Shown: piece by piece, positions 50,856 to 59,572 of the stretch
Layout: each line of letters starts with the position of its first letter
Position numbering within the stretch: position 1 is the first letter of the stretch
Assembly: GCA_016124945.1 (NCBI GenBank)
Contig: WGMT01000027.1
Location: 104,638 to 168,637 of the forward strand
DNA: 64,000 nt
Direction of reading: 5' to 3'
Source: a bacterium
GTDB lineage: Bacteria; Chloroflexota; Anaerolineae; Caldilineales; Caldilineaceae
Made by a program: the position numbers and the translations under genes
The notes under the pieces: model-generated
Database searches by the model: none
Told to the model about the DNA's origin: nothing
Seen by the model: only the letters and a program-made list of their open reading frames with translations

Positions 50856-51653
50856 ATGGCCGACATCACCAGCCCCAACAATCCACGTGTGAAACAGGCG
50901 CGCAAGTTGCAGCGCAAGCGTCACCGCGACGAGAGCGGCCTCTGCTTGATCGAAGGCGTTCGCCTGGTTGAAGATGCCTGGCGCGCCGGTGCAACATTCG
51001 ATTCGGTTTACGTGGTAGAAGAGGCAGCCGACGCACGTGCGTTTGCACCGTTCGTCGACGAAATGCAAGGGCAGCGGGTGAAGCTTTTTCGCGTCACCGA
51101 GGCTGTCTTCGCTGTCATGACTGAAACAGTAGCGCCCCAGGGGATCGCGGCAATGGTGAAGTTGCCCAATCTAGCGATCCCGCCGTCGCCCCATCTAATC
51201 CTCGTATTGGATCGGGTGCGCGATCCAGGCAACGCAGGGACGTTGTTGCGCAGCGCGGCGGCGGCAGGCGTTGAGTTGGTTGTCTTCGGGCCGGAGACGG
51301 TGGATCCGTTTAACGACAAGGTGTTGCGGGCTGCGATGGGCGCGCATTTTCGGCTGCCGTTGCGTGTCTGTGAGGATTGGGAGGGCGTAGACGCGTTGTT
51401 GGGCGAACGCCAAGTTTATGTGGCGGAGGCATCGGCGGCGTTGCGATACGATGAAGCGCGCTGGGATCGTCCTGCCGCGTTGGTGGTGGGTGGCGAAGCC
51501 AACGGCGCAGGGGACGCAGCTTTCCGCCGCGGCGAAGGTATCAACATTCCCATGCATTGCCAGACCGAATCGCTCAACGCCGCGGTGGCGGGTTCCGTGA
51601 TTCTTTTTGAGGCGGCCCGACAGCGACGGCAGGCCACAACGCCTTTGCATTGA
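50856..51653 (+). CDS. TrmH/SpoU-family RNA methyltransferase
   Basis: About 265 residues. The N-terminal substrate-binding part (ITSPNNPRVKQARKLQRKR, LCLIEGVRLVEDA) is followed by the SPOUT domain. Motif 1 is LDRVRDPGNAGTLLRSAAAAG, motif 2 VVGGEANGAG and motif 3 NIPMHCQTESLNAAVAGSVILF; these form the trefoil knot that binds SAM. Members methylate the ribose 2'-O of rRNA or tRNA. The target here is unknown. The gene follows the ribosomal operon after a terminator. A GTG two codons upstream (50850) is an equally plausible start. Confidence 0.9.
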   Translation: MADITSPNNPRVKQARKLQRKRHRDESGLCLIEGVRLVEDAWRAGATFDSVYVVEEAADARAFAPFVDEMQGQRVKLFRVTEAVFAVMTETVAPQGIAAMVKLPNLAIPPSPHLILVLDRVRDPGNAGTLLRSAAAAGVELVVFGPETVDPFNDKVLRAAMGAHFRLPLRVCEDWEGVDALLGERQVYVAEASAALRYDEARWDRPAALVVGGEANGAGDAAFRRGEGINIPMHCQTESLNAAVAGSVILFEAARQRRQATTPLH

Positions 51654-51740
51654 CAATCTCTTTTGCTCGAAGGTAGACTACCATAGATCTGGTATTGCCC
51701 GCATCACAATCAAGCATCACAATGGCAGGCGGAGGTCGTT

Positions 51741-52430
51741 TTGTTGATCGGACAATCAATTTGGTGGTATGTCGGCGCCGGCTTTTTGCTGGGCTGGGTA
51801 ATGTCGACCCTCATAGAGTGGATCTGGTTCCGCCAGCGTCGGGTTCGTCCTGAAGCGGCGGGGCGGGCGCGTGAATCTACTGTACGCGGTATTGTGGCCG
51901 AACGAGAAGCACTGGCTGCTGAACGTGTCGCCGCATCCACCACCGCCCCTACAACAACACAAGCAACAATTGATGTGCGTCCTATGCCTTCTGCCAGCAG
52001 CTACCCGGATCCGTTATGGCGGGTGCGCGGCATTGGTGTGATTTACCAGAAGCGCCTTTATGAAGCCGGCATTTTTACCTGGCATCAATTGGCTTCGAGC
52101 GATGTGGAGAGTGTACGCAACGCCACGCAAGCGCCGGCAACGAGCGATCCCACCCTTTGGATCGCCCAGGCCCGTGAATTGGCGGAGCAGTTCGACCGTG
52201 TGGGTGCCAGTTACACCGGTCCTGTGCCGGATGATTTTACCCGTATCGATGGCATTGGCAGCCTCTCAGAGCAGACCCTTTACCGCGCCGGAATCTTCAC
52301 CTACAAACAACTTGCCGACCTTTCTCCTCAGGCGTTGGCCCGTCTCCTGCCTGAAGCTGCTGCGGCTGGAGAAAGCATTGACTTCAAAATTTGGCTCGAT
52401 CAGGCGGCGCAGTTGAGCCGCGAATCCTGA
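51741..52430 (+). CDS. Membrane-anchored protein with two helix-hairpin-helix-like repeats
   Basis: The 229-residue protein has an N-terminal membrane helix (about 7-27), an Ala/Thr-rich linker, then two copies of an HhH-like unit: VRGIGVIYQKRLYEAGIFTWHQLA near 95-118 and IDGIGSLSEQTLYRAGIFTYKQLA near 168-191. Both are of the type that binds DNA non-specifically in other proteins and is also used in structural links. GGAGG precedes the TTG start at 51741 (51744 is also possible). Role unknown; perhaps it links DNA or another polymer to the membrane. The next gene is likely in the same transcript. Confidence 0.72.
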   Translation: MLIGQSIWWYVGAGFLLGWVMSTLIEWIWFRQRRVRPEAAGRARESTVRGIVAEREALAAERVAASTTAPTTTQATIDVRPMPSASSYPDPLWRVRGIGVIYQKRLYEAGIFTWHQLASSDVESVRNATQAPATSDPTLWIAQARELAEQFDRVGASYTGPVPDDFTRIDGIGSLSEQTLYRAGIFTYKQLADLSPQALARLLPEAAAAGESIDFKIWLDQAAQLSRES

Positions 52431-52465
52431 CTGAGATCGCCACACACCGCAGGTAAATCCACCGC

Positions 52466-53944
52466 ATGGCGCAATCGCCTAGACAGCGTCGCCCCTATCT
52501 CGTCTGGCCGCTCGATCTTTGGAAGGTCGGCGTGGCTTTGTTGTTGTTTGTGGGGTTGACGGTGTGGTGGATTGATGGTGTTGAATCGCCTCAGGCGAAT
52601 CTTGTTGCTGTTGAGGCAACATTGACGCTATCGACGACCGAAGTGCGCGTCTTTGATCCGATTGGAGAGGACCCGAGCGGCGAAGATCTTGCCGTAGTCG
52701 CCGAAGCCCCGACTGAAACGCCCACACCAGCCGTGGTCGCGCTCGAACAGCCAATTGCAGAGACGGCTGCAACAACGTCTGCCGACGAAGAAGGAACAGA
52801 CGAAGAAGGAACAGACGAAGTCGGCGAAAGAGCGGCAAGCGAAGAAAGTTCTGACGCCATCAGCAGTGTCGTCGAACTCGATGTCACCGCGACCGCGGTC
52901 GAAGAGGCAACCGAAACACCGACGGCGCCGCCGACCGACACACCTACACCTACCGAAACACCAACGGCGCCGCCGACCGACACGCCTATGTCAACTGAAA
53001 CACCAACGGCGACGGCGACCGACACACCTACGCCTACCGAAACGCCGACGGCGACGGCGGCCGACACACCTACACCCACCGAAACACCAACGGCGACGGC
53101 GACCGACACACCTACGCCTACCGAAACGCCGACGGCGACGGCGGCCGACACACCTACACCCACCGAAACACCGACGGCGACACCAACCGAAACGCTGACG
53201 CCTACCGAAACACCGACGACAACGCCGACCGAGACGCTGACGCCCACCGAAACACCGACGGCGACGCCGACCGAGACGCCGACACCTACCGAAACACCGA
53301 CGGCGACGCCGACCGAGACGCCGACACCCACCGAAACACCGACGGCGACGCCAACCAACACGCCGACACCCAAGCCGGCGCTGACGGTAAATGTCATGGG
53401 TGGCGATGTGGCGTTGTTGAGCAATAGCCGCCCCGTACTGTATGGGCAGGCAAGGCCAGGTGCTGTGCTGGCAGTGGATGTGAATGACCGCCGCTTTTTT
53501 GTGGAAGTGCGGGCAAACGGGGAATGGGTCTTTGTGCCGCCGGCGCCACTGCCTACAGGCACGACGCTGGTAGGTGTCGTCGAAATTGATGTCAGTGGGC
53601 GTCCGCGCGGCGACGAATCGACTGTGACGCTACGTATCGGACCCAATGCCCAAGCTGTCGCGCCACCGTCCTTGCGAACGGCGCCGTCAGAAGCGTTCAT
53701 GTCACCATCGCCTAACCTGCGCGGTACAGGACCGGCAGGGATGCGATTGGTACTTTTTGTGCAAAGCGAGAGCGATCTTGAGCCAGTGCAACTTGCTGAG
53801 GTAACGATTGATGCCGGCGGACGCTGGCACGTGCAGCCAGGTCCACTCGGCGCGGGTGAATACATACTCTGGCTTGTCACTTACGATGAGGACGGCACCT
53901 CGATTACCCGTTCAGCCACTTATGCGTTTAGCATCGAACCGTAG
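52466..53944 (+). CDS. Membrane-anchored protein with long Thr-Pro-Glu repeat stalk
   Basis: This 492-residue protein has one N-terminal membrane helix (about 18-37), then an acidic stretch (EEGTDEEGTDEVGE). A stalk of ETPTATATDTPTPT-type repeats runs from about residue 150 to 310. The C-terminal part (about 310-490) looks like two Ig-like beta domains, with RPVLYGQARPGAVLAVDVN. The stalk probably crosses the cell envelope and holds the domains away from the membrane. It may be O-glycosylated, as such Thr-Pro tracts often are. Function unknown. The minus-strand open frame across the repeat is an artefact. Confidence 0.8.
   Translation: MAQSPRQRRPYLVWPLDLWKVGVALLLFVGLTVWWIDGVESPQANLVAVEATLTLSTTEVRVFDPIGEDPSGEDLAVVAEAPTETPTPAVVALEQPIAETAATTSADEEGTDEEGTDEVGERAASEESSDAISSVVELDVTATAVEEATETPTAPPTDTPTPTETPTAPPTDTPMSTETPTATATDTPTPTETPTATAADTPTPTETPTATATDTPTPTETPTATAADTPTPTETPTATPTETLTPTETPTTTPTETLTPTETPTATPTETPTPTETPTATPTETPTPTETPTATPTNTPTPKPALTVNVMGGDVALLSNSRPVLYGQARPGAVLAVDVNDRRFFVEVRANGEWVFVPPAPLPTGTTLVGVVEIDVSGRPRGDESTVTLRIGPNAQAVAPPSLRTAPSEAFMSPSPNLRGTGPAGMRLVLFVQSESDLEPVQLAEVTIDAGGRWHVQPGPLGAGEYILWLVTYDEDGTSITRSATYAFSIEP
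52900..53380. repeat. Coding tandem repeat (Thr-Pro-Glu stalk)
   Basis: Imperfect 48-54 base units (ACCGAAACACCGACGGCGAC and variants), about nine in number, encode the stalk of the anchored protein. They are expected to vary in number among strains. Confidence 0.85.
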
Positions 53945-53981
53945 CTGCGTTGATTTACGGCTCAGGAAGATCCCGAAAGAT

Positions 53982-54010
53982 TTGTCTTTTGGCAGCGAAT
54001 CGGGTATATT
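53982..54010 (+). promoter_or_regulatory. Promoter of tRNA-Lys
   Basis: TTGTCT (53982-53987), a 17-base spacer, and TATATT (54005-54010), 14 bases before the tRNA. Confidence 0.65.
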
Positions 54011-54024
54011 GAATCAGTCAGCAT

Positions 54025-54097
<73 letters not shown>

Positions 54098-54262
54098 TTT
54101 GAGGATTCTGCAGAGGATAGCTCTGTCCGTACTCTTCAAAGTGAAGATATGGTTGAGTTATTCACCTGAATATTCGAAGCCCAGGCAACATTGCCTGTTC
54201 TTCAATATGGTTGACCAATGGTGTCTTCAGCACCAGGTCAGTCATGTTAATGTGCGCTAGCG

Positions 54263-54302
54263 AAAGCCACCCGAGGTCGCCAAACCATTGTAGGGTGGCT
54301 TT
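54263..54302. terminator. Hairpin between tRNA-Lys and the HTH gene
   Basis: AAAGCCACCC pairs with GGGTGGCTTT over a 20-base loop in the convergent gap. It could end either transcript. An AGGCAA-CA-TTGCCT hairpin lies at about 54183-54196. Confidence 0.6.
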
Positions 54303-54332
54303 TGCTATTGGTGAAACTTTCTTGAAAGAATA

Positions 54333-54578
54333 CTACGCTGGTTCTGAAAACTCAAACTCTAGCAAGTCGTTCATAGTAAGCGGACCGAGATATCGACTCA
54401 GAAAAGTCAATAGTCGTTCCGCTGTTGGAACATCCAGACGCTTCGGAGGCTTTTCCATCAGTAAGTATATGGTGGAGACAGCAATACCTGCTTCCCTAGC
54501 AATGTGTGGGAGAGTCAGTTCACCTCCACTTTTGTCTTGTACATCTCGAATCAGTTGAGGCAAATGCCAGTGCACCAT
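54333..54578 (-). CDS. Small helix-turn-helix (Xre/Cro-like) protein
   Basis: The 81-residue protein has a Cro/CI-type helix-turn-helix in residues 18-50 (LTLPHIAREAGIAVSTIYLLM) and a second helix region (PTAERLLTFLSRYLG). AAGGA eight bases before the ATG fits. GC content is lower than in the core genome, and it opens an accessory block up to about 59.2 kb. Probably a local regulator. Confidence 0.78.
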   Translation of the reverse strand: MVHWHLPQLIRDVQDKSGGELTLPHIAREAGIAVSTIYLLMEKPPKRLDVPTAERLLTFLSRYLGPLTMNDLLEFEFSEPA

Positions 54579-54715
54579 ACGTTCGTCCTTTTGTGAGAAC
54601 TTCTAAGAATCCAGAACGTTTGTGCAGAATGGTAGCAAAGAATGAATTGACCGGCAAGCGGTGACATGAATCTACTGCGCGACTTAGTAGATACAGCTCC
54701 TTGTAATCCGTACTA

Positions 54716-55081
54716 TTATGCCTCGGCCTTGGGAAGCTCCAGTTCCTTTGACGAACGTATCGCCGCTATAGCGAGTTGTCGGGTTTTTCGGTCTACAATC
54801 GCTGTTACTCTCTCCGCAATCACGATATTCTCCTTTTTCCCACTATAGAGCCATCCCAGGATCATCACTTCCAAAGGCGTGGGTGCAGCGGCTGCCAAAA
54901 AGTAGCTCATTTCGTGGGCCTGTCGTCCACGCACCATCACTTTGTGCTGTCCTGAGACTTCTATGTTGTCAGTCAACAACAACATATCAATGACGGGTTG
55001 AAGCTCTCCTGAGATTTCCATATCCCGCTGTGCATAGGTCAGAACTTCTCTAACCAGGAAAACTAAGTTGTTGCGCCGCAT
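54716..55081 (-). CDS. Hypothetical protein, 121 residues
   Basis: No domain recognised. It is mixed helical, with Leu-rich stretches and a basic N-terminus (MRRNNLVFLVREVLTY), and no signal or membrane helix. GAGG precedes the ATG. Together with the next upstream gene (55105-55440) it makes a small minus-strand pair in the accessory island, divergent from the P450 cassette. Confidence 0.6.
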   Translation of the reverse strand: MRRNNLVFLVREVLTYAQRDMEISGELQPVIDMLLLTDNIEVSGQHKVMVRGRQAHEMSYFLAAAAPTPLEVMILGWLYSGKKENIVIAERVTAIVDRKTRQLAIAAIRSSKELELPKAEA

Positions 55082-55104
55082 ATGGTACCTCAGAATAGGG
55101 ATGG

Positions 55105-55440
55105 TTAGGCTGCTTTTTCTGCCTGCTGGCGAATCAGATCTGCTTGTCGCTCCAGCTCATCTGCCAGTACAAGAGCGTGAGCTTGCAGTGTTGTCATCGG
55201 CGGTGCAGAAGGACACTCATCGCAACCGCCGGCAACCGACAAGCGCGATAGTGTGAGCGCCAGTCGGTAAGCTTCGGCTTGGATTTCGCGTAGGGTTAAC
55301 TCAACTTTGGAGAGAGACTTCGGTGAAGCGGACAGTTCTTCAAGTGCAAGCATTGAACGATGTGCAATGTACATCAGAGAGTCTTCCGATTCCTGCAATG
55401 AAGCTTTGTGCTTGCGTGGCAGCGGTGTTGCGGCAGGCAT
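55105..55440 (-). CDS. Hypothetical helical protein, 111 residues
   Basis: No known family. It is mostly charged helix (coiled-coil-like around 40-70 and 85-111), with a CDECP segment near residue 75. The start at 55440 is preferred because GGAG is six bases upstream. Two earlier in-frame starts lack that. It probably forms an operon with the gene at 54716-55081, 23 bases downstream. Confidence 0.6.
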   Translation of the reverse strand: MPAATPLPRKHKASLQESEDSLMYIAHRSMLALEELSASPKSLSKVELTLREIQAEAYRLALTLSRLSVAGGCDECPSAPPMTTLQAHALVLADELERQADLIRQQAEKAA

Positions 55441-55552
55441 TTGACACTCCATTAAGTCAAAATCAGAGACCAATATCTGCTATATTCCTTGATTTAGTGC
55501 AATTGTAATAAACCATTGTTGATGTGTCAAGATGAAGATTGAACATTGCAAC

Positions 55553-55587
55553 TTGCATTAGAACAATTTTTGGATATACTACTGTTC
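55553..55587 (+). promoter_or_regulatory. Promoter and operator candidate of the XRE-P450 cassette
   Basis: TTGCAT (55553-55558), a 16-base spacer, and TATACT (55575-55580). An inverted pair GAACA (55561-55565) and TGTTC (55583-55587) straddles the -10 box, as expected for an autorepressor such as the XRE protein just downstream. Confidence 0.5.
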
Positions 55588-55643
55588 CAAGTAGACAGAA
55601 AGATAGATGGTTGATCGCAACTTGGTAGTTGCTGATTAAAGAA

Positions 55644-56126
55644 ATGGATACTGCCATGGATCACGAGAGTGTAACTCTGGCGCAGCGACTTGAGCTCCTG
55701 TTCGATTGCATCAGCAGGGAAGACGGAAAACGCTATACCTATGATGATGTGCGGCGAATTGGCGGTGTAGATCCGAGCACAATTTCTCGCTTACGATCTG
55801 GGCAGATTCTGGATCCTGCCTTCAGTAATATCGTCGGCCTAGCCGAAGCATTTGGAATTCCAATCGATTTTTTCACGCTGAGGGCAACTGAAGCTGAACT
55901 GCGTCGCTACTTGACCAGCCTCGAAGAGCAGCATCTGAATGATCTGCGCGCAAAACAGCGGCGTCGAATTGATACCAAGTCAGAAATTCTGGCACATCGT
56001 GCTGCATATCTTGACGAAGAAGGCATACAAGCTGTGGTAGGAATGATCGATTATGTGCTCCGCCAAAAAGGTGTGAAGCTCAGTGATGACAGCAGTAAGT
56101 CCAGTACCGTCGAGTCTACTGAGTGA
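55644..56126 (+). CDS. XRE-family regulator of the P450/ImmA cassette
   Basis: About 160 residues. An N-terminal helix-turn-helix (YTYDDVRRIGGVDPSTISRLRSG, then NIVGLAEAFGIPIDFF) is like that of XRE regulators paired with ImmA/IrrE proteases. The C-terminal half is charged helix with a final Ser-rich tail. In ICEBs1-type systems, ImmA cleaves the XRE partner to release genes from repression, and the same logic is likely here. In-frame ATGs at 55644 and 55656 are both possible, and no strong RBS is seen. The P450 gene starts 31 bases on. Confidence 0.8.
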   Translation: MDTAMDHESVTLAQRLELLFDCISREDGKRYTYDDVRRIGGVDPSTISRLRSGQILDPAFSNIVGLAEAFGIPIDFFTLRATEAELRRYLTSLEEQHLNDLRAKQRRRIDTKSEILAHRAAYLDEEGIQAVVGMIDYVLRQKGVKLSDDSSKSSTVESTE

Positions 56127-56157
56127 TGCCGGCAGTCGATGAATTAAGGGAAACACG

Positions 56158-57513
56158 ATGAGACATTCTACAGTCGCGCCTCCACCTGGGCCTCGGCTTG
56201 TCTCTGCATTTGGCAATCTGCGCTCTTTTCAAGAGAGACCGCTCAAATTCTTGCTGGATCTTGATGTGAAGTACGGTGGGGTCGTACGTTTCCCTACGGG
56301 TTTCCTGCCGGTTTACCTTGTTGCTGATCCGAATGCAGTCAAACACATTCTTTTGGATAACTATCAGAACTATAGCAAGAACACCTTCACCTATGGCATG
56401 GCGCGTCGGATATTGGGAAATAATCTGCTCACGAGTGACGGCACTGAGTGGTTGAAACGACGGCGAATGCTCCAGCCACTTTTTCACCGGCAGAACTTGT
56501 CCCGCCTTGTAATCGATATGGCAGAGATTACCAATGAAATGTTGGAGCAATGGCAGGCAGCTCAATATCCACTGGACCTGATCGGTGAGATGATGCGGAT
56601 TACGTTAAGGATCGCTGGAAAGACGCTGTTTGATACTGAGCTTGATGCGGAGAGCGCTGCAGTTCGTGACGCATTGAATACAACAACGGATGAGGTGTTC
56701 AATCAGTTTCGGTCGCCAATGGCTGCACTGTGGACAATGCTAGACTTCCCGACGCCCTGGAATCGCCGCTTTGGTCAGGCACAGAGGCGGCTTGATGAGC
56801 TGCTCTTTCGTATCATTCGTGAGCGCCGCAGTAGTCCAACCGGCTCTTTTGATATGCTTTCTATGCTTGTCGATGCCGTAGATCAAGGCGACGAGCAAGG
56901 GTTTGATGATGTCATGATCCGAAACGAAATCGGGACGATGCTCACCGCAGGTCACGAAACGACAGCGCTAGCGCTCACCTGGACCTGGTTATTGTTATCA
57001 GCGAATCCCGATGTTGAACAGAGGCTACAGGCTGAAATTGATGGTCAATCCGCACAACCGACAGGTATCGACCTGGTCAAGCAGTTGCCGTACACCGCTG
57101 CTGTGCTGGCCGAAGTCCTACGCCTTTATCCCCCCGTCTGGGGCTTCAGCCGACGTGCCATCAAAGACGACACCATAAACGGATATCATATTCCGTCTGG
57201 CGCACGTGTAATGCTCAGTCCGTGGGTAACGCAGCATAGCCCACGCTACTGGTCTGAGCCGGAGCGTTTTGATCCGCTACGTTTCTTTGAGGGTACTGAA
57301 GCAGACGGGAAATCCACAGCTTACTTTCCATTTGGCATGGGGCCGAGAGTCTGTATCGGTAACCGCTTCGCAACAATGGAGGCGCTTCTCATATTGTTTT
57401 TGACCTTACGCCGTTATCGGGTCGAAATCACGAGTGAATATCCAATCGAAGTATCTACGCAGGGTACGCTTCGTCCTCAACACCCCGTTAGGTTTCAACT
57501 CGTAGTCCGTTAA
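56158..57513 (+). CDS. Cytochrome P450
   Basis: The 451-residue enzyme is a full-length P450. It has a Pro-rich N-terminus (APPPGPRLVSAFG), the oxygen-binding I-helix AGHETTA at 264-270, the ExxR pair in EVLRLYPP (319-326) and the heme loop FGMGPRVCIG with Cys 399. The sequence is of the class E/CYP102-like or fatty-acid-hydroxylase kind. No ferredoxin or reductase gene is nearby, so redox partners must come from elsewhere. The RBS is AGGGA, about seven bases before the ATG. Its position between an XRE regulator and an ImmA/IrrE protease is unusual outside Actinobacteria, and GC is lower than in the surrounding core. Confidence 0.92.
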   Translation: MRHSTVAPPPGPRLVSAFGNLRSFQERPLKFLLDLDVKYGGVVRFPTGFLPVYLVADPNAVKHILLDNYQNYSKNTFTYGMARRILGNNLLTSDGTEWLKRRRMLQPLFHRQNLSRLVIDMAEITNEMLEQWQAAQYPLDLIGEMMRITLRIAGKTLFDTELDAESAAVRDALNTTTDEVFNQFRSPMAALWTMLDFPTPWNRRFGQAQRRLDELLFRIIRERRSSPTGSFDMLSMLVDAVDQGDEQGFDDVMIRNEIGTMLTAGHETTALALTWTWLLLSANPDVEQRLQAEIDGQSAQPTGIDLVKQLPYTAAVLAEVLRLYPPVWGFSRRAIKDDTINGYHIPSGARVMLSPWVTQHSPRYWSEPERFDPLRFFEGTEADGKSTAYFPFGMGPRVCIGNRFATMEALLILFLTLRRYRVEITSEYPIEVSTQGTLRPQHPVRFQLVVR

Positions 57514-57557
57514 CCGTATTTTGCCTTCATCCAACAACTGAATTATGGAAATACTGC

Positions 57558-58094
57558 ATGATGCGCGCACACATCACTCCCTTTATCGATGACACACATT
57601 CTCGCATGCAGGCTCGGTTCGCAGATATCTGTCAAGAGTTTGATTTTTCGCACTTCTCACTTGCAGCGTTTGTTGACTGGCTGGAACGAAAGCATGGTAA
57701 GCCGATCCTCTTCTGTGAGGAACAGTTGCCGCCGACCTTCTTCGGCGCTTGGATCGAGGCAGATGATGCCTCTGTTATCTTCTTCGATAAATCAGCAATC
57801 TCGTTGCACCGTCTGCATATTCAATTGCACGAATTGGCGCATATCCTCTGCGGTCACAAAACGATATGCATTACTGATGAACATAAAAGGGCGTACGCAC
57901 TTGGGTTGCTCAAAGCTGAAGATCTCTTGTTTCGTTCTTCTCAAACAAGTGTCAAGGAGAAGGAAGCAGAACTCTTGGCTGTACTTATTCAGAAGGAGAT
58001 CTATAAACATAAACGCCACCATGAGCTAGACAATGCGATCACAGCGTACGCGGATATGCATGAGCTTTATCAAGCGCTTGGATTGATCAGATGA
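57558..58094 (+). CDS. ImmA/IrrE-family metallo-endopeptidase
   Basis: The 178-residue protein has the zinc site HELAH at residues 91-95 (in QLHELAHILCGH) and a downstream Glu near EKEAELLAVLI, the M78/IrrE signature. Such proteases cut XRE-type repressors at a specific site. The probable substrate is the regulator at 55644-56126. The gene overlaps the next one by four bases (ATGA), so translation is coupled. Start at 57558. Confidence 0.88.
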   Translation: MMRAHITPFIDDTHSRMQARFADICQEFDFSHFSLAAFVDWLERKHGKPILFCEEQLPPTFFGAWIEADDASVIFFDKSAISLHRLHIQLHELAHILCGHKTICITDEHKRAYALGLLKAEDLLFRSSQTSVKEKEAELLAVLIQKEIYKHKRHHELDNAITAYADMHELYQALGLIR

Positions 58095-59191
58095 TGCGCA
58101 CAACGCTAACCCTCGCTGCCCTTCTTATACTCTGGATCATTGTCATTTCACGGTTTGGCGTTATCCGGCGTCATAGGAATTCCCCTACTGTGGGTAATAC
58201 TGCATTACGCATTTGGTTGATAACTGTGTGGCTTGGTGTCTCCCTAGCATTTCAGGTTGAAGTCGTGCAGATAGAGTGGGGGTAGGTAACAGGGCTCAAC
58301 AATCTGGGGTGGTATACTGCTTATCTTTGCGGCTCAATCGCCTTTTATCACTTGAGCGAACTGGCTAGAATCTCGCTGGGATGGATATCGTATCGGTCCG
58401 CGCCGGCTTTTGTCAGTGTACTGATCGGTCTCTCTTTCTTGTACTGGATCTGGATGAGGCCACTGCCAGAGTGGCCGATGCGGTCGCCACGGATTTGGGC
58501 AGAAAGTATCTTCTTGTTCCTATACTTTGGCTATGCAACGTTCAGTGGCAGTTTGGGTACGATATCAATCATTCAAAGCTTTCGCCACTATGAAACGCCA
58601 AGCCTAAAAGCGAGGTCCGGCTTCGCCATTGCGACGGCATTTGTTGCGTTAAGTTGCTTCGTTTTCAAGATGATTTATGCTGTCGCCGCATACTTCTGGC
58701 CGGATGCCATATTCACACTACGCATCAATCAAGCAGCGGCGATTGCGATGGTGGTGGCGGTGTTTGGTTTCATGATACTGTTCGTGCCACATCATTTTGT
58801 CGTGCATACAATGAAGTTGTTTCAGGCTCTCCGCAATTTGTGGACTCTCCACGAGCTACGCTATCTGCAGAACCGCCTTCTCGTCTTGTGTCCACCCATC
58901 GTTTGGGAAGAGCCATCTTGGTGGGAACAACTACGCAATCTGGATCTCCATCTATTCCGCCGCGTCATCAGCATAATGGACAGTCACCGGATGTTGTCGG
59001 GTTTTCTGGCAACGGCGCCAACGCCCTCCGAGTCTATGGTCGTTTGGCAGGGGGAACAACCGATTGTGTGGAAGTTGGAACAATTTGAGGAAGCCCAACA
59101 ACTACATGCTTTGTTGACGGTTCCACCCAATATTGAAATTGACGAGCTACACGCACATTATCAGCAAGTTGCTTGCCAGATTAGGCGGTAA
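58091..59191 (+). pseudogene. Multipass membrane protein (MAB_1171c/DUF6545-like) interrupted by an amber codon
   Basis: Read as one frame from 58091 to 59191, the protein would have a first helix (about 4-21), another at 44-60, then five or more helices and a soluble C-terminal part with QLRNLDLHLFRRVISIMD. This is close to the MAB_1171c-like transporter family linked with XRE/ImmA genes in actinobacteria. A TAG at 58283-58285 cuts it after residue 64, inside the likely conserved EVVQIEWG-(stop)-VTGLNNLGW stretch. The remainder stays open to 59191. Either the gene has a nonsense mutation, a sequencing error is present, the codon is read through, or translation restarts at TTG 58352. Overlap with the ImmA gene argues for a once-intact operon. 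Confidence 0.72.
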
Positions 59192-59572
59192 ATCCCCTTG
59201 TCCGGCCGAACCCCGCCGACCTCATGGTCAGGCGGGAGGGGGGCCAAGCCGCCGCCCCCTGTCCCCCCCTGCGGCCTTTCGGCCTGGGGCCAGGGGTGGG
59301 CGGACGAGCCGGGGGGCGCAGGGCGTCGCAGTTGGCAATTGGCTGTTGGCCTTTGGCGGGAGAGGGCCTTGCGGCCAAGGGGAGCGGTTAGCGTTCAGCC
59401 GTCAGGTATCAGCAGAGCGCAGAAGGCAGCCGTTGGCGATTGGCTGTTGGCTTTTTGGCGAGAGAGAGCAGGCTGAATTGACAACAGGCGCAGAGCGCCA
59501 GATTGGCTGACAGCCATTGTTCCTTCTCCGCTCATTTCTATGATTCCTCTCCGATCAGGAAAGAGACAGCCC
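59192..59572. other. Very GC-rich gap with direct repeats
   Basis: About 380 bases. A GC-rich block (59215-59330) holds a GGCC-rich hairpin (GGCCTTTCGGCC). Two related segments, near 59330-59370 and 59430-59465, share GATTGGCTGTTGGC and GGCGGGAGAGG-type words and so are degenerate direct repeats. No supported gene; an abrupt base-composition step marks the end of the P450 island. Confidence 0.5.

Noticed and set aside
52591..53880. Long minus-strand open frame rich in Gly-Val-Ser repeats
   Set aside because: It is the antisense reading of the Thr-Pro-Glu stalk repeat and has no RBS or fold.
59230..59300. GC-rich stretch as a strong terminator or structured RNA
   Set aside because: Several hairpins can be drawn but none is followed by a T-run, and the sequence is low in complexity.
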